Assembly (NCBI RefSeq): GCF_007995245.1
Contig: NZ_VCBA01000003.1
Location: 375,184-439,183, forward strand
Direction of reading: 5' to 3'
From: Tateyamaria sp. syn59
Lineage (GTDB): Bacteria > Pseudomonadota > Alphaproteobacteria > Rhodobacterales > Rhodobacteraceae
DNA: 64,000 bases
This document shows, piece by piece, positions 33,859-41,984 of this stretch (positions are counted from its first letter, which is position 1; the number at the start of each line of letters is the position of its first letter). The notes beneath the pieces were generated by a model. It ran no database searches. It saw nothing but the letters and a program-made list of their open reading frames with translations, and was not told where the DNA came from. The translations under genes and the position numbers were made by a program.

Positions 33859-34469
33859 CAGAATGTCCTTAACTGTTCTCCGACATGTTCGAGGAAGCGG
33901 CGTCGTTTTGCGTCCGTTGCCCGGTTCATGTCGTAAAGGGCAAGGTATTTGGTCGACCTCGGCCTGCACACATGCCAGACCGCTCGGGTCACGCACTTGC
34001 GCGGCGGGTCGCCGCACAGCATGGCCCTGACCCGCGTGCCGCCATAGGTGGTGACAGCCGCCAGCCGCCGGATGCGTGTCAGGTTCGGGACGACCTTGCC
34101 ATCGTCCAACCGGAAAGACACGCCCGGCAAAAACACCCGGTCGAGAAAGCCCTTGAGCATTGCCGGATAGCCAAAATTCCACACCGGAAAGACCATGATC
34201 AGCGCGTCCGCCGCGCGCAGGCGGTCCACGTAGTCTTTCACCGGCTCCACATTCTCCGGCACGTCGTGATAGCCGCGCCGGTCCGCCTCCGACATGATCG
34301 GATCGAACCCCTCAGCGTAAAGATCGCAATCATCCACATCCCACCCGCGCCCCATCAGCGTCTCAACCACCCTGTGATGCAACGCCGCGTTGAAGCTGTC
34401 GGGCACCGGGTGGGCCGCCAGCACCAGCGCCCGCTGGGGTTCTGATGGGACAGTGGGTGCTGGCGTCAT
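33858..34469 (-). CDS. NAD(P)H-dependent flavodoxin-fold oxidoreductase (paralogue)
   Basis: The 203-residue paralogue has RALVLAAHPVPDSFNAALHHRV at residues ~13-34 and FPVWNFGYPAMLKGFLDRVFLPGVSF, the same fold motifs as the next gene. It is preceded by, and overlaps, the FAD oxidase gene (ATGA). The region DGKVVPNLTRIRRLAAVTTYGG aligns with the matching part of its neighbour, so they arose by duplication. Role: flavin reduction or quinone/heterocycle reduction in the operon's pathway. Confidence 0.87.
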   Translation of the reverse strand: MTPAPTVPSEPQRALVLAAHPVPDSFNAALHHRVVETLMGRGWDVDDCDLYAEGFDPIMSEADRRGYHDVPENVEPVKDYVDRLRAADALIMVFPVWNFGYPAMLKGFLDRVFLPGVSFRLDDGKVVPNLTRIRRLAAVTTYGGTRVRAMLCGDPPRKCVTRAVWHVCRPRSTKYLALYDMNRATDAKRRRFLEHVGEQLRTF

Positions 34470-35860
34470 TCGGCCGCCTGTATCTTCGGATAGGAATACA
34501 TCTCGGAAAAATCAAAGTCCGGATCATCCCATGCAATCATCTTGCCCGGATTTAGAAGACCCTTGGGGTCCGCCTCCCGCTTGAACTTCAACTGCCGATC
34601 ATCGACGGTCTGCCGCCCGCCTTCCTCCAGCGTGTAACGGTGCGGGTTGAAGACCATGGCACCCGCGTCCTCGTGGATCTGGATGATCTCGTCCAGCCGC
34701 TCCTCGGTGGTGAACTTGACGAGCGACAGCCCGGCAAACATAACCTTCCCGCCCTCTTTCAGCACTTCAAGGTGGTGCAGCACCTCGGGCGACAGCGCCT
34801 CGCGCATCTTCTCGATCAACTCCAGCTGGTTCGGGTAGCCAAAGCGCACCTGCAAATAGGTGATCGACGGATCGACCTTCAGCGCCCGCAGCGTGGTGTG
34901 ATTCCAGCCGTATTCAAACACAGTGCCCGGCGACCGCTCCCAATCGTGGTCATCGCTGCGGTAAATCAGGCTCAACTCCGGGCTGCGGCCCAACAGCGTC
35001 TGAAATCCGTCCATCGAATGCGGCGCGACCATCAGCCCGATCAGATTGTCGTCGGCCTCCACATGCGGTGCCACACGCTGGAAGTAATCCTTGGCCACCG
35101 GCGCTTCGAACACGGTGGCGAGCTTGATCAGGATCCCGTCCTCATTCGCCACATCCTGCGCAAAGCGGGTGGCTGCCATGAAGTCCTTGGACGTGACGAA
35201 CATCTCGACCCAGTCATAGGCAGGGGCAAGCGGCATCTCGATCTCGGTGATGATGCCGTTGGTGCCGTAAGCATGGCTGACACGCGCCAGTTCCTCGCCC
35301 CGAAACTCCAGGATGCGGGGCTCTTCCTCCATGGTGACGACGCGCAGACGGATAATGTTGCCCAGATCGCGCAAGCTGCCCCAGGTGCAGGACCCCACAC
35401 CGCCCGAGCCACCAGCGATGAACCCGCCAATGGTGGCCGTCGCCCACGTGCTCGAGAACATGCGGATTTCCTGCCCCGACTGCTCCTTGCAAACGGCATC
35501 GAGGTCTTTCAACAAACAGCCCGGTTCGACAATCACGCGGCCCGGATGCACCTCCTTCACCTTGTCCATCCAGCGCAGGTGCATGACGCAGCCGCCCTCA
35601 AGCGGCATCGCCTGGCCATAGTTCCCGGTCCCTGCGCCGCGCGTCGTGACCGGCACATCGTGCTGATAGCAGACCTTCAGCACCTCGATCACCTCGGCCT
35701 CGTTGCGGGGACGCACGACAAAGTCGGCCACCACATGATCCAACCGATCCTTCAGCACGGGTGAATACCAAAAGAAGTCGCGGGAAGAAGCGCGGATACT
35801 GGCCTCTTTCTCTTCGATGTCGAGATGGGCGAGGGCGGCCTTGGCAGCGTCGAGGTTCAT
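34466..35860 (-). CDS. FAD-binding oxidase (GlcD/VAO type)
   Basis: The predicted 464-residue flavoprotein has a PCMH-type FAD-binding domain: VVRPRNEAEVIEVLKVCYQH (~48-67), the pyrophosphate loop TTRGAGTGNYGQAM and GGFIAGGSGGVGS (~145-157). A GlcD-like C-terminal domain ends with FNPHRYTLEEGG and DPKGLLNPGKMI. Such enzymes oxidise hydroxy acids, alcohols or amines. The ATG at 35860 overlaps the amidohydrolase stop (ATGA); the longer frame is inside that gene. It is a core oxidative step of the putative heterocycle pathway. Confidence 0.88.
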   Translation of the reverse strand: MNLDAAKAALAHLDIEEKEASIRASSRDFFWYSPVLKDRLDHVVADFVVRPRNEAEVIEVLKVCYQHDVPVTTRGAGTGNYGQAMPLEGGCVMHLRWMDKVKEVHPGRVIVEPGCLLKDLDAVCKEQSGQEIRMFSSTWATATIGGFIAGGSGGVGSCTWGSLRDLGNIIRLRVVTMEEEPRILEFRGEELARVSHAYGTNGIITEIEMPLAPAYDWVEMFVTSKDFMAATRFAQDVANEDGILIKLATVFEAPVAKDYFQRVAPHVEADDNLIGLMVAPHSMDGFQTLLGRSPELSLIYRSDDHDWERSPGTVFEYGWNHTTLRALKVDPSITYLQVRFGYPNQLELIEKMREALSPEVLHHLEVLKEGGKVMFAGLSLVKFTTEERLDEIIQIHEDAGAMVFNPHRYTLEEGGRQTVDDRQLKFKREADPKGLLNPGKMIAWDDPDFDFSEMYSYPKIQAAE

Positions 35861-37128
35861 GTTGTCTCCCACAAATGATCGAGGGTGGCGTAGTCGGGCA
35901 GGGTCCGGTCGATGGGCGCACCATGTCGTAACACGATACGGTCGGCTTGAGGGCGCGCATAGAGCTCGGTCCATTCCCGCGCCTTGAAGATAACGATGTC
36001 GGCAGGGGCGCCAACGTCCAACCGTTGCGCAGCAAAGCAGCACGTGGAGGTGGGCTGGGTTGTGAACGATGTCACCCAATCGGCCCGCGAATGATCCAGA
36101 TGCGCGATACGCGTGGCCTGCCGCATCACTTCCAGCATATCCAGATCACCATAGGCATAGAACGGATCGCGTGTGTTGTCCGAGGCGAAGCTGACCGGAA
36201 TGCCCCGCGCCTTCATCTCATGCACCAGCGTCACACCACGCCCGCGCGGGGTGCGGGCCGTGCCAGCGGGCGTGCGGTCCTGAAGGTAGAGGTTGCACAT
36301 GGGCAGGCTCACGACGTGCAGCCCGGCCTTGGCCACCAGATCCAGCGTATCCATCGCCCGGGCCTCGTCCTGCGTGGACAGCGAACAGCAATGGCCGACA
36401 ACGATGCGCCCTTCGAACCCAACCTCAAGCGCCACTTCGGCGATCAGGCGCAGGGTCTCAGACGACGCATCCGTCGTCTCATCCACATGAAAATCCGCAT
36501 CAAGTCCGCGCGCGGTGGCGAGGCGAAAAAACCCTTCGAGCCGCTCGCGCAGGTCTGGCACGGGATAGGTCACCATCCCCAAAACGCCGCCATGTTCGGC
36601 CACCAGATCGGCGGTCACGCTGAAATCACCGTCTTCCGAAAACCCATCACAGCCGATCAGGCAAACGCCTTGCAAGTCGATCCGCCCCGCCCATTCGTCG
36701 CGCAATTCGGCAAAGACCGGCCAAGTGATCTGCGGCTGCGGTGGAATGCTGTCGAGATGTGTCCGCACGGCCCGCGTGCCATGGGCGTAGGCGCAGGCCA
36801 GTCCAAACTCCATGCGCGCCCGCAAATCATCCGCTGACCAGTTGGCATGATCTGCACGCACGGTGGTGAGCGCCCCCATGAATGACCCATCAGGGTTTGC
36901 TGCACGCGGCCAGATATGCCCCTTGTCCAGATGCACATGCATGTCGGTGAAACAGGGCAGCACCATCGCGCGGCCCATCTCAACGCGCTGGCCGGGTGCG
37001 TCCGTGATCTTGCCATTACCAATATGCAGATCGGTTGTGATCAGATCGCCCTCCTGCCCCAAAAGGCAGGCAGGAATGGTAACATCTGCAAGGGTTATGT
37101 GTCCGCTGGGCAGTGCGCGAAAGTCCAT
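35857..37128 (-). CDS. Cytosine deaminase-like amidohydrolase
   Basis: The predicted 423-residue metal-dependent hydrolase has HVHLDKGHIWPR (~61-72; HxH ligands), HVDETTDAS (~205), VGHCCSLS (~240) and SFASDNTRDPFY (Asp ligand, ~307-318), the set expected for the CodA/AtzC branch. It deaminates or removes an amine from a pyrimidine- or triazine-like ring. Its ATG overlaps the permease stop (TGATG), so import and first deamination are coupled. The substrate is not necessarily cytosine: the LDKGH motif is closer to AtzC-type enzymes than to E. coli CodA. Confidence 0.87.
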   Translation of the reverse strand: MDFRALPSGHITLADVTIPACLLGQEGDLITTDLHIGNGKITDAPGQRVEMGRAMVLPCFTDMHVHLDKGHIWPRAANPDGSFMGALTTVRADHANWSADDLRARMEFGLACAYAHGTRAVRTHLDSIPPQPQITWPVFAELRDEWAGRIDLQGVCLIGCDGFSEDGDFSVTADLVAEHGGVLGMVTYPVPDLRERLEGFFRLATARGLDADFHVDETTDASSETLRLIAEVALEVGFEGRIVVGHCCSLSTQDEARAMDTLDLVAKAGLHVVSLPMCNLYLQDRTPAGTARTPRGRGVTLVHEMKARGIPVSFASDNTRDPFYAYGDLDMLEVMRQATRIAHLDHSRADWVTSFTTQPTSTCCFAAQRLDVGAPADIVIFKAREWTELYARPQADRIVLRHGAPIDRTLPDYATLDHLWETT

Positions 37129-37988
37129 CAAGTCTCCCGTTTGATGGCGCTTTCGTGCCACTTGCGCAGCAACATATGCGACAGAAGCGACAGGGCCGCA
37201 AAGATAAAAACACCCATCGCCGCCACGATGGCGAGGGCCGCAAACATGCGCGCGATGTTCAGGCGATACCCCGCCTCCTGAATGCGGAAGGCCAGCCCGG
37301 TGCCCACACCGCCCGTACCGGCCACCAGTTCGGCTACAACAGCCCCGATCAGCGAAAGCCCCCCGGCGATCTTAAGCCCGCCAAGGAAATAGGGCAGGGC
37401 CGACGGCAATTGCAGCATCCACAGCCGCTGCCAGCGGGTCGCCCCATAGATGCGGAACAGGTCACGCAGGTTATGATCGACTGAATTGAGGCCCAGCGTT
37501 GTCGAACTCAGCACCGGAAAAAACGCGACGATCCAGGCGCACATCAGCATGCCTACCGTCTTGCTTTCCACATAGATGAAAATCAGCGGTGCAATGGCCA
37601 CCACCGGCGTGACCTGCAGGATCACGGCGTAAGGGTAGAGCGACAGCTCCACCATCTTGTTCTGATTGAACAGAATGGCGAGGCCCGCACCACCCACAAC
37701 AGCAATCGCAAGCGCCATCAACGTGATGCGCCCCGTAAGCAGTGCACTGTCCCAAAGGATCGCCCAATCGCCTGTCAGGCTGCCCCAGACACGCGCCGGG
37801 CTCGGCAGAATGAAGTGCGGGATCTCGTTCCATACGACGATCCGGTCCCAGATCCAGATCATCAGCGCCATGACCAGCAAGGGAAGCAACCAACGCGCCG
37901 TCTTCTCGATCCGGCGGCTGCGCGCGCGACGCGCTTCCTCGGCATCGATTGTCGGAGCGGTGGGTTGGTCCAGTTCGGTGACGCTCAT
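37128..37988 (-). CDS. ABC transporter permease (ThiX/SsuC type)
   Basis: The predicted 286-residue inner-membrane permease has six hydrophobic helices from residue ~33 and the permease loop FRIYGATRWQRLWMLQLPSALPYFLGGLK (~180-208, EAA-like motif). This type serves nitrate/sulfonate/taurine and thiamin-precursor importers. The ATG at 37988 overlaps the ATPase stop (ATGA). With the ATPase and binding protein it supplies the substrate for the catabolic genes downstream. Confidence 0.92.
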   Translation of the reverse strand: MSVTELDQPTAPTIDAEEARRARSRRIEKTARWLLPLLVMALMIWIWDRIVVWNEIPHFILPSPARVWGSLTGDWAILWDSALLTGRITLMALAIAVVGGAGLAILFNQNKMVELSLYPYAVILQVTPVVAIAPLIFIYVESKTVGMLMCAWIVAFFPVLSSTTLGLNSVDHNLRDLFRIYGATRWQRLWMLQLPSALPYFLGGLKIAGGLSLIGAVVAELVAGTGGVGTGLAFRIQEAGYRLNIARMFAALAIVAAMGVFIFAALSLLSHMLLRKWHESAIKRET

Positions 37989-38767
37989 GCCGCCGCCTCC
38001 ATCGCCTGCTCCAGCGCCTGGCTCGCTGCCCGACAATGCGCCGCGTATTCGGGCGACGTGCGGAACATCTCACCTCGGGGATAGGGTTCGTCCACATGCA
38101 ACTCTTCGATCACACGACCGGGGCGGGCCGCCATCACGACGATGCGATCCGACAGGAACACGCTTTCAAAAACAGAGTGTGTGACAAAGATCACCGTGCA
38201 GCCAATCCGCGCCTGCATCTCCAGCAAATCGTTGTTCAGCTTGAAGCGCGTGATCTCGTCCAACGCGGCAAAGGGTTCGTCCATCAGGATCAGCTTAGGT
38301 TGCGTGACCATCGCGCGGGCGATGGACACGCGCATTTTCATGCCGCCCGACAGCTCTCGGGGATAGGCGTTCTGGAACTTCTCCAGCCCCACCAGCTTCA
38401 GCGCCTCCAAGATCTCATCCTTGACGGCAGCGTATGTTTTCCCCTCCAGTCGAAAGGGCAGATACACATTCTGCGCCACTGTCGCCCAAGGCATCAGCGT
38501 GGGTTCCTGAAACACCACGCCCAGATCGCCCTGCGCGCGGGGCTTGGACCATTCGATCCGGCCCGTTGTTGGCTCGGACAGGCCCGCGATCAGGCGCAGC
38601 GCCGTCGACTTGCCACAGCCCGATGGCCCCAGAAGCGAGATGAAATCGCCCTCGCGCACCGTCAGCGACATGGCACGCAACGCCTGCACGTTGCCGGGAA
38701 ACACCTTGTCCACGGCGTTTACACGCATCAACTCGTCACGCTCGGCAAAAGGAGCGATTTGCGCCAT
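37985..38767 (-). CDS. ABC transporter ATP-binding protein (ThiZ/SsuB type)
   Basis: The predicted 260-residue ATPase has Walker A LLGPSGCGKSTALR (~45-58), Q-loop GVVFQEPTLMPW, signature LSGGMKMRVSIARA and Walker B LILMDEPFAALD. The ATG at 38767 follows AAAGAGGG; an upstream start at 38809 lacks such a site. It energises the adjacent permease. It lies 83 bp after the binding-protein gene and overlaps the permease gene. Confidence 0.93.
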   Translation of the reverse strand: MAQIAPFAERDELMRVNAVDKVFPGNVQALRAMSLTVREGDFISLLGPSGCGKSTALRLIAGLSEPTTGRIEWSKPRAQGDLGVVFQEPTLMPWATVAQNVYLPFRLEGKTYAAVKDEILEALKLVGLEKFQNAYPRELSGGMKMRVSIARAMVTQPKLILMDEPFAALDEITRFKLNNDLLEMQARIGCTVIFVTHSVFESVFLSDRIVVMAARPGRVIEELHVDEPYPRGEMFRTSPEYAAHCRAASQALEQAMEAAA

Positions 38768-38850
38768 GTGGCCCTCTTTGTCGTAGAAAATGCCGAACGT
38801 ACGCACCACACCCCGTTCGGCATTCTGTTGCTAGGATGATAGAACGGCGA

Positions 38851-39837
38851 TCAGGGTTTGATGTCCATCCCAACCTTCTTGTTGGTGAAGTCGAGGGTAT
38901 AGGCGGCCTTCCAGTCCAGATCGTCACCGATCACACCGGCATCCACCATCTTCTGGTAGAAATCGCCGATCACCTCATCCGACATCGCGCCAATGCCCAG
39001 CTCAAGCGTCTTGCCGCTGTCCACGATGCCCTGGTCGCGCATCATGTTCTTGGCAAAGTCGATCTTGTCCTGGGTCATGTCGGCATTGGCTTCCAGGATC
39101 AGCGCATCGGCGGCAGCACTGTCGCCATAAAGGTAGTTGTACCAGCCCGTCAGGGACGCATCGACAAAGCACTCTACCTGTTCAGGGTTCTCGTCGATGG
39201 TGGACTGCATCACCTCGATCGTGGTCGCATAGGAAGAATAGCCATTGTCCGCGATCAGGAACACGTTCGGCTCAAACCCGGCCTCTTTCTGGACCAGATA
39301 CGGCTCGGATGACAGATAGCCCTGCATGGCCGTGTCCGTGTTGGCGATGAACGGCGCGGGGTTGAAGGTGTAGGGCTCGCGCTGTTCTGCGGTAAAGCCA
39401 TGCGCGGCGATCATCCACTGGTAATAGCTGGTGTAGCCATTGTCACCGATCAGCAGGGTCTTGTCCTTCAGATCCTCCCAGCTTTCCACATCCGGGTGGG
39501 CCACGATGACCTGCGGGTGCTTCTGAAAGATGGCGGCGACGGCGACGACCGGAATCTCCTCGGCCACGGCGTTGAAGGCCTGCAGCATGTCACCGCCCAT
39601 GTGATACTGGATGCGGTCGGCCAGCAGCAGCGCGCGGTTGTTCACCTGCGGACCGCCCGACACGATGGTGACGTCCAGACCGCATTCGGCATAAGTGCCA
39701 TCGGCCACGGATTGATAGAACCCGCCATGCTCGGCCTGCGCCAGCCAGTTCGTCCCGAAGGTGACGGGCGTCAGTTCCTCGGCCATCCCGGCCAGCGGTA
39801 CCGCGGCCAGGGCCGCACTCAGCGCATATTTATACAT
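38851..39837 (-). CDS. ABC transporter substrate-binding protein (NMT1/ThiY type)
   Basis: The predicted 328-residue periplasmic protein has a signal peptide ending near GMAEE and then TPVTFGTNWLAQAEHGGFYQSVADGTYAECGLDV, the NMT1/THI5-like ligand-binding start used for pyrimidine precursors and related molecules. The ATG at 39837 is chosen over 39846 because GGGGAG abuts the first ATG with no spacer but is 9 bases from the second. It is the first gene of the nine-gene operon. The ligand is probably an aminopyrimidine-like compound, an inference from the downstream deaminase. Confidence 0.88.
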   Translation of the reverse strand: MYKYALSAALAAVPLAGMAEELTPVTFGTNWLAQAEHGGFYQSVADGTYAECGLDVTIVSGGPQVNNRALLLADRIQYHMGGDMLQAFNAVAEEIPVVAVAAIFQKHPQVIVAHPDVESWEDLKDKTLLIGDNGYTSYYQWMIAAHGFTAEQREPYTFNPAPFIANTDTAMQGYLSSEPYLVQKEAGFEPNVFLIADNGYSSYATTIEVMQSTIDENPEQVECFVDASLTGWYNYLYGDSAAADALILEANADMTQDKIDFAKNMMRDQGIVDSGKTLELGIGAMSDEVIGDFYQKMVDAGVIGDDLDWKAAYTLDFTNKKVGMDIKP

Positions 39838-39955
39838 CGAACTCATCTCCCCTGTGGTGTTGCACTTCCTGCGGGCAGAGGATGGCGCTTACCGTACGGA
39901 AAGAAAGTCGCGCGCCGCTCAGAGCGGGCTCACATGTGCTGAATTGGCGAAATGA

Positions 39956-39972
39956 TGCCTAAAAATTAGGCA
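39956..39972. promoter_or_regulatory. 17-bp palindrome upstream of the nine-gene operon
   Basis: TGCCTAAAAATTAGGCA has perfect 7-bp arms around AAA and sits about 120 bp before the binding-protein start, between it and the phosphatase gene. It could be an operator for the operon or a weak terminator for the upstream genes. CGGCACGTGCCG, a 12-bp palindrome, lies next to it at 40001-40012. Confidence 0.45.
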
Positions 39973-40012
39973 AAACGACAGCAAATCACACAGACGCCTG
40001 CGGCACGTGCCG

Positions 40013-40528
40013 TCATCGGCCTTTGTCCGGCGCCTCGTAATCCTCGCCCGCGTACCGGTTCGGCATGCCCTCCGCGTCCGGGCGGTCAATGAACGCGGCC
40101 CAATCTTTGCCGGGGCGCCAGATGCTGTCCATGTTCGCAAAAGCCTCCTCCGGCGATGGGATCCCACCCGACTTTGCATAGCGGTAGAAAAACGCGCTGA
40201 CGCGTGCGTTATAGATGCAATGAACGTGCATCCGCGCGTTCGGATGCGCGTCCATGGCCCGCTTGAAGGCTTCAAAGTCGTCATCGGTGGGGGCCTCAAA
40301 CTCGACCGGGATGTAGATATAGGTCATGCCCAGCCCGGCGACGGTCCCGGCCTCGTCCGCCAATGCACCATCGTTGTGATGCGGCCCAAGGTTCACGATA
40401 TGCGTGACACCCAACTCGCGTATATCGGCCAGCTGCAGCTCGGTCGGCTGCCCCGATGTGGTCAGGCGGTCATTGATGCGGCGCCAGTTCAGGATGTGGG
40501 TCAGGTCGGTCATCTCGCGCTCCGTCAT
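40013..40528 (-). CDS. Dual-specificity/tyrosine-phosphatase-like protein
   Basis: The 171-residue protein has a phosphatase-like fold: HILNWRRINDRLTTSGQPTELQLADIRELGVTHIVNLG is typical of the DUF442/dual-specificity group. The putative catalytic loop is VHCIYNARVSAF (~100-111), with Cys and Arg separated by four residues instead of the usual five. Phosphatase activity is therefore uncertain; a sulfurtransferase-like or non-phosphatase role is possible. Its ATG overlaps the DUF1272 stop (TGATG). Confidence 0.72.
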   Translation of the reverse strand: MTEREMTDLTHILNWRRINDRLTTSGQPTELQLADIRELGVTHIVNLGPHHNDGALADEAGTVAGLGMTYIYIPVEFEAPTDDDFEAFKRAMDAHPNARMHVHCIYNARVSAFFYRYAKSGGIPSPEEAFANMDSIWRPGKDWAAFIDRPDAEGMPNRYAGEDYEAPDKGR

Positions 40529-40782
40529 CAGGCCAGGCTCGCCGCGCAGGCGGCGTGGGCTTTGGTCACACGTTTGGTCGACGCGGGAAAGGCGACCAGC
40601 TTGTCGTCAGGGCGCACGGGACGCGGCACCAGACCACCGCCGCAATTGGGACAGATCAGGTGGAACCGTGTCTCGGCACATGCGGCACAGAAGGTGCACT
40701 CGAAGCTGCATATCCGGGCATCCGTAGTATCTGGTGGCAAATCGGTGTCACAGCATTCGCAGTTCGGTTTCAGGGCCAACAT
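40528..40782 (-). CDS. DUF1272 zinc-binding protein
   Basis: The 84-residue cytosolic protein is rich in paired cysteines: CECC (~8-11), CSFECTFCAACAE (~25-37) and CPNC (~44-47). This fits the DUF1272 family, presumably binding two zinc ions. Function unknown. It forms a pair with the phosphatase-like gene downstream and is divergent from the GlxA-type regulator, 62 bp apart. Confidence 0.85.
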   Translation of the reverse strand: MLALKPNCECCDTDLPPDTTDARICSFECTFCAACAETRFHLICPNCGGGLVPRPVRPDDKLVAFPASTKRVTKAHAACAASLA

Positions 40783-40844
40783 ATCGCGTCCTCCGTCTGG
40801 TTTGGCTGTAGACTACCGCGTTTTCTGATGGCAGAAATGACAAG

Positions 40845-41849
40845 ATGACATCAAATTCTGCCAAATCCACGGATATGACGGAACCGAGGCGGCTGGTGGT
40901 CTTCGTGGTCTATGACAACATCGTGCTTCTGGACCTCGTGGGGCCGCTGCAGGTCTTTTCCCACGCACCGGACCCGGCCACGGGTACGCCGGGATACGAC
41001 TGTGTGGTCGTCTCGGTGGAGGGCGGCCCGACCACGACCAACACGGTTCTGCCGATCCCGAGTGCGGATGCCGGGACACTTGCCGGTCAGGACATTCACA
41101 CCCTGATCGTGGTGGGCGGTGACGGCGCGGTGCCGGGCATGCGGGACGCCCGGCTGGTTGACCTCGTCGGGTCGCTCGCAAAACGGGCGACGCGTGTTGC
41201 GTCCGTCTGCTCGGGCGCGTTGGTGCTGGCCGCCACCGGTCTGCTCGATGGCCGCCGCGCCGTCACCCATTGGGAGGACTGCGCGATGCTCGCCGCCGAG
41301 TTTCCGGATGTGGCGGTCGAGATGGATCCGATTTTCATCAAGGACGGCCCCGTCTGGACCTCCGCCGGGATCACGGCAGGCATCGACATGGCACTCGCTA
41401 TCGTGGCCGAGGATCTGGGGCGTGCCGCAGCCTTCACCGTTGCGCGGTCGATGGTGGCGCAAATGGTCCGCTCGGGTGGCCAGTCGCAGTTCAGTCCCGC
41501 GCTGGGGCGCCAGCTGCGGGATCAGGCCGGCCAGTTCGAGGCGCTGCATGCCTGGATCGCGCAAAACCTGGACCAAGACATTTCGGTCGACGATCTGGCG
41601 GCACGTGCGGGCATGAGCCCGCGTAACTTCGCCCGTGTCTACGCAAAGACCATGGGCATGACGCCGGCCAAGGCCGTGGCGGCCATGCGCATCGAACAGG
41701 CGCAGGGGCTGCTGGAGACAACGCAGCAAGGCATCAAACGGATCGCGGCCGCGTGTGGGTTTCGGGACGAAAACAGGATGCGTCGCGCCTTTGTCGCCAT
41801 GCTTGGCGTGTCGCCGTCCGAATACCGGTCTAATTTCAACGTCTCCTGA
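40845..41849 (+). CDS. GlxA-type transcriptional regulator (DJ-1/PfpI + AraC)
   Basis: The 334-residue protein has an N-terminal DJ-1/PfpI-like domain (~15-200), with the nucleophile-elbow Cys in VASVCSGALVLAATGLL (~118-134), and a C-terminal AraC-type HTH (~235-325: DLAARAGMSPRNFARVYAKTMG and IAAACGFRDENRMRRAFVAMLGVSPSEYR). Relatives control nitrogen and methylated-amine catabolism, so it is a candidate activator of the nine-gene operon 1 kb away. That link is inference. An internal ATG at 40875 is another possible start. Confidence 0.9.
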   Translation: MTSNSAKSTDMTEPRRLVVFVVYDNIVLLDLVGPLQVFSHAPDPATGTPGYDCVVVSVEGGPTTTNTVLPIPSADAGTLAGQDIHTLIVVGGDGAVPGMRDARLVDLVGSLAKRATRVASVCSGALVLAATGLLDGRRAVTHWEDCAMLAAEFPDVAVEMDPIFIKDGPVWTSAGITAGIDMALAIVAEDLGRAAAFTVARSMVAQMVRSGGQSQFSPALGRQLRDQAGQFEALHAWIAQNLDQDISVDDLAARAGMSPRNFARVYAKTMGMTPAKAVAAMRIEQAQGLLETTQQGIKRIAAACGFRDENRMRRAFVAMLGVSPSEYRSNFNVS

Positions 41850-41940
41850 CCGGGCGCACAGCTTAACTTAACTTTACTTTCCGCCCGCAAGCCGCTGGAA
41901 TCTGATGCGAATCCGGGCTTCACAGACCGTCCTCAGGTTG

Positions 41941-41955
41941 TTAACCTGCGATTAA
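41941..41955 (+). promoter_or_regulatory. Possible CtrA site upstream of the Hint gene
   Basis: TTAACCTGCGATTAA fits the CtrA half-site pair TTAA-N7-TTAA, 30 bp before the Hint-domain gene. A further TTAACTTAAC lies at about 41864. The motif is short and AT-rich, so chance is not excluded. Confidence 0.4.
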
Positions 41956-41984
41956 TAAAAAAAGACAAGGCAGGCATACAGGCA

